Assembly: GCA_028718065.1 (NCBI GenBank)
Contig: JAQUMP010000242.1
Span: 1 to 6,077, forward strand
Reading direction: 5' to 3'
DNA: 6,077 nt
Source of the DNA: Chitinivibrionales bacterium
GTDB lineage: Bacteria > Fibrobacterota > Chitinivibrionia > Chitinivibrionales > FEN-1185
This document shows, in pieces, positions 1-3,990 of the stretch (positions are counted from its first letter, which is position 1; each line of letters begins with the position of its first letter). Below the pieces are notes generated by a model, which saw nothing but the letters and a program-made list of their open reading frames with translations, was not told the DNA's origin and ran no database searches. Made by a program: the position numbers and the translations under genes.

Positions 1-634
1 TCTGGTGGAGCTTACGGTTTGTAAACTTGCCTGCATGGAACAGAGCGTTTCCGTGGAAGAGGTTTTAGCGGCGCTCAAGGCTTCGGCCGCAGGCCAGTCC
101 CCGCCGCCCGAAAAAAAAAAGCATGAAGATGCCGTAACCAGGAGCGTCGCGACTCCGCAGATAGTGGTTCCTGCTTTTCAGGATGTCCCGGCGCCCGCAG
201 CCGCGCCCTCAGGACCGGCGGGCGATGATGGCATTTCCTTTCCTGCCGCAGAGCCCGGCGGGCCGGACATAGTCAAAGCGTGGCCGGATTTTCTTGACAT
301 GATGATGCACCATCGGCCGACCCTGGCGACGTTTTTAGCGGTTGCCACGATTGCATCGAGCTCCGACACGATCGTCGATATTCGTTTTTCATCGGCCTAT
401 AAATTCCATTTTACGGAAGTCACCAAAAAACCCAATCGCGACGAGATCGTTAAAACACTGCGTGAATTTACCGGTCGGCCGCTTGACATTCACATTACCA
501 TCGAACCGGCCGGAAACCGGCCCGGCCCGGCGCCTTCCGCCCCAACGCCCCTGGCCTCGCTGAACGACGAAATCGAACAGGAGCCGATCATAAAATCAAT
601 TTTAAAAACATTCGACGGAGAGGTCATCGGTTAA
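1..634 (+). CDS. dnaX: DNA polymerase III subunit gamma/tau, C-terminal part (5' end outside window)
   Basis: The reading frame is open from the left edge (first full codon at 2-4) and ends at TAA 632-634, so only the last ~210 residues are present. DnaX is the clamp-loader ATPase of the replicative polymerase; the ATPase domains lie upstream of the window. The first residues (LVELTVCKLACM) resemble the end of the oligomerisation domain, where family members typically have a LEMALLRLA-like helix. A Pro/Ala/Lys-rich linker follows (about bases 85-270), then a folded-looking tau C-terminal region beginning near WPDFLDMMMHH. The protein ends in SILKTFDGEVIG, which matches the usual DnaX tail (..ALELFGGEVV..). 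A run of ten A at 111-120 sits in the linker and probably directs gamma production (separate entry). The stop lies 14 nt before ybaB, the standard dnaX-ybaB-recR order. The assignment rests on context plus both ends of the fragment, since the catalytic motifs are not visible. Confidence 0.85.
   Translation, partial: LVELTVCKLACMEQSVSVEEVLAALKASAAGQSPPPEKKKHEDAVTRSVATPQIVVPAFQDVPAPAAAPSGPAGDDGISFPAAEPGGPDIVKAWPDFLDMMMHHRPTLATFLAVATIASSSDTIVDIRFSSAYKFHFTEVTKKPNRDEIVKTLREFTGRPLDIHITIEPAGNRPGPAPSAPTPLASLNDEIEQEPIIKSILKTFDGEVIG
110..126 (+). promoter_or_regulatory. Probable programmed frameshift / transcriptional slippage site in dnaX
   Basis: In the dnaX frame the site reads GAA AAA AAA AAG CAT (110-124), with ten consecutive A at 111-120. 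A -1 shift on the run reads AAA GCA TGA, so translation stops at 124-126 after one extra Ala. The +1 frame reads AGC ATG AAG ATG CCG TAA and stops at 135-137. Either slip yields a truncated product lacking about 170 C-terminal residues, equivalent to the gamma subunit. In E. coli, A AAA AAG causes a -1 ribosomal shift that ends after one Glu; in Thermus thermophilus an A9 run acts by RNA polymerase slippage. I see no Shine-Dalgarno stimulator upstream. A possible weak downstream stem (136-144 with 153-156 and 165-169) starts about 15 nt after the run, farther than usual, so transcriptional slippage is at least as likely. Confidence 0.75.
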
Positions 635-648
635 CTAAGGAGAACAGC

Positions 649-963
649 ATGGCGCAGAATGTCAACAAACTGCTCAAACAGGCGCAAAAAATGCAGGCGC
701 AGGTCATGCGCGCGCAGGAGGAGCTGCAGAAAAAAGAGGTCGTGGGCGACGCGGGCGGCGGCATGGTCAAGGTCACCATGAACGGCGCCAATGAAATCAC
801 GGGTGTTTCCATAAATCCGCAGGTGGTTGACCCGCAGGACGTGGAAATGCTGGAGGATTTAATCGTGGCGGCCTTTAATAATGCAAATGAAAAAGTAAAA
901 GAGATGTCCAACAGCGCCTTTGGCGCGGTTACCAACGGGATTAATATTCCTGGTTTAACCTAA
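649..963 (+). CDS. ybaB: YbaB/EbfC family nucleoid-associated protein
   Basis: A 104-residue protein of the usual length for the YbaB/EbfC family, small dimeric DNA-binding proteins associated with the nucleoid. The N-terminal part is a long helix rich in Gln, Lys and Met (LLKQAQKMQAQVMRAQEELQ), the family hallmark. The core follows (GGGMVKVTMNGANEITGVSI), then the conserved EMLEDLIVAAFNNANEKVKE helix. The extreme C-terminus is short, ending IPGLT. The start is an ATG preceded by a strong AAGGAG at 637-642, seven bases upstream. The gene begins 14 nt after the dnaX stop, so the two are almost certainly co-transcribed. In many bacteria ybaB sits between dnaX and recR as here, though its precise role in replication or recombination is not settled. 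Family assignment is firm. Confidence 0.95.
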   Translation: MAQNVNKLLKQAQKMQAQVMRAQEELQKKEVVGDAGGGMVKVTMNGANEITGVSINPQVVDPQDVEMLEDLIVAAFNNANEKVKEMSNSAFGAVTNGINIPGLT

Positions 964-982
964 AAGACATTTAAAATATTTT

Positions 983-1125
983 GGAAAGGGCTCCGCCCTT
1001 TAAATCCCGTAAGGAAAATGCCTATTGTAGCCTAAGACAAGAATATGCCTAATGTCAATTTTGTTTTAATGGGTTAACTATAACAAGCATTTTCATTACG
1101 GGGTTTTAGGGGTGGAACCCCTACC
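983..1125. repeat. Inverted pair of hairpin-forming repeats (BIME/MITE-like) between ybaB and recR
   Basis: The left arm at 983-1021 and the reverse complement of the right arm at 1087-1125 match at about 31 of 39 positions by hand alignment without gaps, flanking a 65-bp AT-rich centre. Similarity continues weakly inwards for about 10 bases. Each arm is itself palindromic: AAAGGGC-TCC-GCCCTTT (985-1001) on the left and TAGGGGT-GGA-ACCCCTA (1107-1123) on the right. Small palindromic units in head-to-head pairs are the architecture of REP/BIME elements and of some MITEs. No ORF of note lies inside. Whether it is a dispersed family cannot be told from one copy. The rest of the ybaB-recR gap is AT-rich; the centre holds TATAAC at 1079-1084, which lacks a convincing -35 partner. 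Confidence 0.7.
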
Positions 1126-1135
1126 GGATTTTTTT
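1107..1135 (+). terminator. Possible intrinsic terminator or attenuator upstream of recR
   Basis: A perfect 7-bp stem TAGGGGT/ACCCCTA with a GGA loop (1107-1123) is followed, after CCGGA, by seven T (1129-1135). The five-base gap between stem and T-run is longer than in an ideal Rho-independent terminator, so strength is doubtful. It overlaps the right arm of the inverted repeat and ends 13 bp before the recR ATG, so a terminator here would separate dnaX-ybaB from recR expression. Confidence 0.35.
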
Positions 1136-1148
1136 GGGTTTATTTTTT

Positions 1149-1760
1149 ATGGTCCAAGCATTAGAAAAATTAGTCGAAGAACTCTGTAGCTTGCCGACGA
1201 TAGGCAGAAAAAGCGCCTGGCGTCTGGCATTATTCATGCTCGAAAGGCCGGCGGAAGAATTAACCGAACTTGCCCAGAGCATAGCGACCATAAAGCAAAA
1301 AATCGTACATTGCCGTGTATGCTATAATTACAGCGAAAGGGAAACCTGCGCGATCTGCAGTTCGGCCAACCGCGACGGCGGCCTGATCTGCGTGGTGGCC
1401 CGGCCCACCGACGTTTTTGCCGTGGAACGCGCCGGCAGGTACCGGGGCGCCTATCATGTTTTGGGCGGGGTGCTCTCGCCGATCAACGGCATTACCGCCG
1501 ATAAATTGCGCCTCGCGGAACTTGTCGCGCGCGTCAAGAACAACCGGCCGCACGAAATCATTCTGGGGCTGGGCGCGTCGGCCGAGGCCGAAACCACCGC
1601 GCTCTATTGCGCGCGCCTGCTGAGTGGTTTACCGGTGCGCATAACGCGCCTGGCGCGCGGCCTGCCGGCGGGGATCGAATTGGAATACGTGGACCAGCTT
1701 ACGCTCAGCCAGGCCTTGCACGAGCGCACGCAGGTGGGCGGGCAAAGCTCTCAACCTTAA
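1149..1760 (+). CDS. recR: Recombination mediator protein RecR
   Basis: RecR acts with RecO (and RecF) to load RecA on SSB-coated single-stranded DNA at gaps. From the ATG at 1149 the protein has 203 residues, close to the family norm. The N-terminal helix-hairpin-helix is visible (LPTIGRKSAWRLALFML, residues 15-31). The zinc finger has C55, C58, C67 and C70. The Toprim domain follows (about 80-170, with YHVLGGVLSPINGI), then the C-terminal RLARGLPAGIELEYVDQLTL segment typical of RecR. Unusual points are Ala84 where most RecR have Glu (CVVARPTD versus CVVE.P.D), and GLGASAEAE at 140-148 where E. coli has ATNPTVEGE. An upstream in-frame TTG at 1134 would add five residues, but neither start has a good Shine-Dalgarno and the ATG product aligns better with known N-termini. 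pgpA starts 15 nt downstream. Confidence 0.95.
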   Translation: MVQALEKLVEELCSLPTIGRKSAWRLALFMLERPAEELTELAQSIATIKQKIVHCRVCYNYSERETCAICSSANRDGGLICVVARPTDVFAVERAGRYRGAYHVLGGVLSPINGITADKLRLAELVARVKNNRPHEIILGLGASAEAETTALYCARLLSGLPVRITRLARGLPAGIELEYVDQLTLSQALHERTQVGGQSSQP

Positions 1761-1775
1761 TCCTCCGGAGAAACC

Positions 1776-2288
1776 ATGAAAGGCCTCGTAAACTTTGTCC
1801 AGCGCGCGGGCGCCTCGTGCCTGTTTCTGGGATATATCCCGTATATGCCGGGCACCTTCGGCTCGCTGCCGGCCGTGGCGTTGGCATGGTTCGGCCTTTC
1901 GCACTTTGGTTTCCGGGTCCTGCAGCAGCATGCCGTTATATATTGGTTTTTCCTGCTTGCTATAACGGGAATTGCCGTTTTGTTTTCCAGCAGGGCCAAA
2001 ACCCTTTTCGGCCGGGACGATGACGGGCGCATTGTCATCGATGAATTCGCCGGGCAGCTCATAACGTTTTTTATGGTGCCGCTCTCCGTAAAGACCCTGA
2101 TCGCCGGTTTTTTTCTGTTCCGGTTCTTTGATATTATTAAACCGTACCCGGTTTACCGGATGGAAGAACTCGAGGGCGGTCTGGGTGTTGTTATGGACGA
2201 TGTGGTCGCCGGCATTCTGGCCAATGCAACGCTACTGCTGATCGTGTTTGCTTTTCATGCGGTCGAGCGGGGATTGCATATTATTTAG
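1776..2288 (+). CDS. pgpA: Phosphatidylglycerophosphatase A
   Basis: PgpA dephosphorylates phosphatidylglycerophosphate to phosphatidylglycerol at the cytoplasmic membrane. The 170-residue protein shows the family motifs in order: GTFGSLP (26-32), IDEFAGQ (88-94), RFFDIIKPYPV (116-126) and EGGLGVVMDDVVAGI (133-147), with the Asp pair D141-D142 belonging to the proposed metal-binding set. Hydrophobic stretches near residues 52-71, 96-118 and 146-161 fit a multi-pass membrane enzyme. The start is an ATG preceded by GGAG at 1767-1770, itself part of the palindrome CTCCGGAG. The gene lies 15 nt after recR and 6 nt before pncC, implying one transcript. The upstream enzyme of the pathway, PgsA, is encoded nearby on the opposite strand. 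Confidence 0.93.
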   Translation: MKGLVNFVQRAGASCLFLGYIPYMPGTFGSLPAVALAWFGLSHFGFRVLQQHAVIYWFFLLAITGIAVLFSSRAKTLFGRDDDGRIVIDEFAGQLITFFMVPLSVKTLIAGFFLFRFFDIIKPYPVYRMEELEGGLGVVMDDVVAGILANATLLLIVFAFHAVERGLHII

Positions 2289-2294
2289 GCTTTC

Positions 2295-2777
2295 ATGAAA
2301 ACCCTCGCACAAATCGCGCGCATTCTTTCCGACCATCATCTCTGCCTTGCCACGGCGGAATCGTGCACAGGCGGCTTGATCGCCTCCCAAATCGTGGCGT
2401 TCCCCGGAGCGTCGGAGTTTTTTAAGGGCGGAATCGTGGCTTACGCCGATGACATCAAGCGGCGCATTTTAAAAGTACCGGCGGCCACGCTGGTTCGGCA
2501 CGGCGCCGTAAGCGCCGCAACCGTGCGCGCCATGGCGCGCGGCGCGGCCAAACTATACAAATGCGACTGCGCCGTGGCGGTCTCGGGTATCGCCGGACCC
2601 GCCGGCGGGACGCCGCAAAAACCGGTGGGCCTGGTTTTTATAGGCGTTGCCGTAAAATCTTATATGTCAAGCTATCGGTGTTTTTTTAAGGGAGGCCGCG
2701 CGCACGTCCGACGCCAGGCGACCGCGCGGGCCTTGGAGCTTTTCTTGGGAGCGCTTAGGCGAATAGACACGTTATAA
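2295..2777 (+). CDS. pncC: Nicotinamide-nucleotide amidase, stand-alone CinA C-terminal domain (PncC)
   Basis: PncC hydrolyses nicotinamide mononucleotide to nicotinate mononucleotide and ammonia, recycling the NMN released by NAD-dependent DNA ligase. The 160-residue protein is the single-domain form, without the N-terminal MoCF-like/COG1058 domain of full CinA. Family motifs are clear: TAESCTGGLIAS (20-31, with the presumed nucleophile Ser23), FFKGGIVAYADDIKRRIL (42-59), the GAVS turn (70-73), AVSGIAGPAGGTPQKPVG (95-112) and the C-terminal F-x-G-x-R segment (131-135) leading into a helix. ATG 2295 follows the pgpA stop by 6 nt with little Shine-Dalgarno, so translational coupling is likely. 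Its stop codon overlaps the stop of the convergent pgsA. I cannot exclude that a separate COG1058 protein is encoded elsewhere. Confidence 0.93.
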   Translation: MKTLAQIARILSDHHLCLATAESCTGGLIASQIVAFPGASEFFKGGIVAYADDIKRRILKVPAATLVRHGAVSAATVRAMARGAAKLYKCDCAVAVSGIAGPAGGTPQKPVGLVFIGVAVKSYMSSYRCFFKGGRAHVRRQATARALELFLGALRRIDTL

Positions 2778-3356
2778 TTTGTGGTTTTCCAACTGGCGGA
2801 TGCCGTCGAAAATATACTGGGTGGCGGAAATAAGCGCGGTTGCCGTGGCAATGTCCACGAGCCAGTCCAGCGCCGTTCGGTTAAGGCCCACCAGCACCCA
2901 TCCGATCACGACGATCAGGAAGAATGTCGTGAGTTTGCCGCTGATGCGCGGCCGCACCACGACATTCCCGGCGATAAAATGAACGATTGCCGCGCCGAAG
3001 ATAAGCACCACGTCGCGGCTGATGACCACGATCACGAACCAGATCGGCAGGCGCGCATTAAAGGACTCGGCGCAGGGTCCGCTTAAAAGCACAAGGCCCG
3101 AAAGCAGCATGGCTTTGTCCGCGAGCGGATCGAGCAGCGTGCCCAGCCGCGTGATCTGGTTGCGCGTGCGGGCAATGTATCCGTCCACGGCGTCAAATAT
3201 AAAGGTTACGATAAAAAGCACGATGGTAAGCAGGCGCAGGTTCTGCGTGGGCTCGCCGTGGTTGTAATTTACAGAATGATAAACAACGGCGGCGATGAAG
3301 ATCGGGACGATTAAGATCCGCGCCAGGGTAATGCGGTTTGCCAGAGTCAGGCCCAT
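2772..3356 (-). CDS. pgsA: CDP-diacylglycerol--glycerol-3-phosphate 3-phosphatidyltransferase
   Basis: This is a CDP-alcohol phosphatidyltransferase, an integral membrane enzyme. The signature D-x2-DG-x2-AR-x8-G-x3-D-x3-D is intact (D55, D58, G59, A62, R63, G72, D76, D80). The N-terminus LANRITLARILIVPIF matches the LPN.LTL.R.. pattern typical of PgsA. Length (194 residues) and several hydrophobic segments (about 12-26, 42-55, 83-93, 104-127, 144-157) fit PgsA, which joins CDP-diacylglycerol and glycerol 3-phosphate to give phosphatidylglycerophosphate, the PgpA substrate. Proximity to pgpA favours PgsA over phosphatidylserine synthase or an inositol/choline-type relative. The ATG (3354-3356) has only a weak AAGG about 12 bases upstream, within a small CCTTC/GAAGG hairpin (3366-3378). 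The stop overlaps the pncC stop. Confidence 0.9.
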   Translation of the reverse strand: MGLTLANRITLARILIVPIFIAAVVYHSVNYNHGEPTQNLRLLTIVLFIVTFIFDAVDGYIARTRNQITRLGTLLDPLADKAMLLSGLVLLSGPCAESFNARLPIWFVIVVISRDVVLIFGAAIVHFIAGNVVVRPRISGKLTTFFLIVVIGWVLVGLNRTALDWLVDIATATALISATQYIFDGIRQLENHKL

Positions 3357-3386
3357 TTAAAAGCGCCTTCGCAGAAGGATATGCCT

Positions 3387-3452
3387 TGTAGGGGCGAACC
3401 CTTGCGGTTGCCCAGATGCCAAATATGAAAATAGATTTGCCTGCGGGCCCCT
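3387..3452. repeat. Intergenic hairpin repeat, GTAGGGGCGAACC type
   Basis: The 97-nt gap between rimI and pgsA contains GGGC-G-AACC (3392-3400) pairing with GGTT-GCCC (3406-3413) around a CTTGC loop, with one bulged G. The outer ends AGGGGC (3390-3395) and GCCCCT (3447-3452) are also inverted. From memory, sequences of the form TTGTAGGGGCGACC..GGTCGCCC recur as intergenic repeats in many environmental bacterial genomes; I cannot check that here. There is no T-tract beside the hairpin, so it is a poor terminator. It lies in the probable rimI-pgsA leader on the minus strand. I see nothing else in this gap. Confidence 0.5.
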
Positions 3453-3453
3453 T

Positions 3454-3915
3454 TCAAGCGCTAAGCGTCCGGTTCATAATAAGCGCGTCGTCGCCCGTAT
3501 CTTCATAATAGTGCGGTCGTATTGACATTATGGTAAATCCCGCTGCTTCGTACAAGGCCACGGCCGCCTGATTGCTCTTGCGGACTTCCAGAAAGGCCTG
3601 CCGTGCGCCGCGATCACGGGCCGCTGCGAGCGTGGCCGCAAGCAACTGGCGGCCGATGTGGCGGCGCCGGAAGGCCCGATGCACGCTTAACTTATAGAGT
3701 TCAAATTCGCTCTCCACAACCCTGCCGAGGCTGCCGCCCACCACCGCGCCGGCAGGGTCCAGGGCCAGCAGGGCAGTCCCGTGCGCCTCTTCTAAAACCT
3801 CCGCGATCATTGCTTCGGACCACGCCACGGCGTAAACGGCCTTCTCAAGCTTGTAAAGCGCTTCCTTGTCGCTCGTGAGCGCCGGCCGGATCGTGCAATC
3901 AAATGAATTTGACAT
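3454..3915 (-). CDS. rimI: GNAT N-acetyltransferase, RimI family
   Basis: A 153-residue GCN5-related acetyltransferase using acetyl-CoA. RimI acetylates the N-terminal residue of ribosomal protein bS18 in E. coli. The acetyl-CoA loop is RRRHIG (83-88), followed by LL; the first Gly of the usual R/Q-x-x-G-x-G/A pattern is His here, a tolerated variant as far as I recall. LEVRKSN (109-115) and ALYEAAGF (120-127) are hallmarks, with E110 and Y122 at the 12-residue spacing of the catalytic Glu and Tyr described for Salmonella RimI. YYEDTGDDALIM (136-147) completes the RimI-type C-terminus. I chose ATG at 3913-3915; the longer form from TTG at 3975 adds 20 residues outside the fold and would abut the divergent gene. 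Substrate specificity is inferred from family resemblance only. Confidence 0.87.
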   Translation of the reverse strand: MSNSFDCTIRPALTSDKEALYKLEKAVYAVAWSEAMIAEVLEEAHGTALLALDPAGAVVGGSLGRVVESEFELYKLSVHRAFRRRHIGRQLLAATLAAARDRGARQAFLEVRKSNQAAVALYEAAGFTIMSIRPHYYEDTGDDALIMNRTLSA

Positions 3916-3932
3916 AGCGGCACCGAAAAATG

Positions 3933-3961
3933 TTGTGACGGATTTTCCAGATATGTATTTT
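3933..3961 (+). promoter_or_regulatory. Weak candidate sigma-70-type promoter for the dehydrogenase operon
   Basis: TTGTGA (3933-3938) and TATTTT (3956-3961) are separated by 17 bases, each matching four of six consensus positions. It lies in the 75-bp divergent gap between rimI and the E1 gene, where a promoter is expected for each direction. A perfect palindrome ATTGCGCAAT (3975-3984) follows near the expected transcription start and could be an operator, but this is only suggestive. Confidence 0.25.
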
Positions 3962-3990
3962 GCAGAAACTAACAATTGCGCAATACGCCT

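Noticed and set aside
985..1001. AAAGGGC-TCC-GCCCTTT hairpin as a ybaB terminator
   Set aside because: No T-tract follows on either strand; it is better explained as the left arm of the inverted repeat.
1030..1053. Short direct repeat GCCTAA (1030-1035 and 1048-1053) in the centre of the inverted repeat
   Set aside because: Only six bases, two copies; too short to distinguish from chance.
1607..2023. A 138-codon plus-strand frame bridging recR and pgpA
   Set aside because: It overlaps two well-supported genes in another frame; no motif or ribosome binding site supports it.
3913..3978. TTG starts for rimI (3975, minus) and E1 (3976, plus)
   Set aside because: They add 20 and 5 non-conserved residues, have no Shine-Dalgarno, and would make the divergent genes abut with no promoter space; downstream ATGs fit better.
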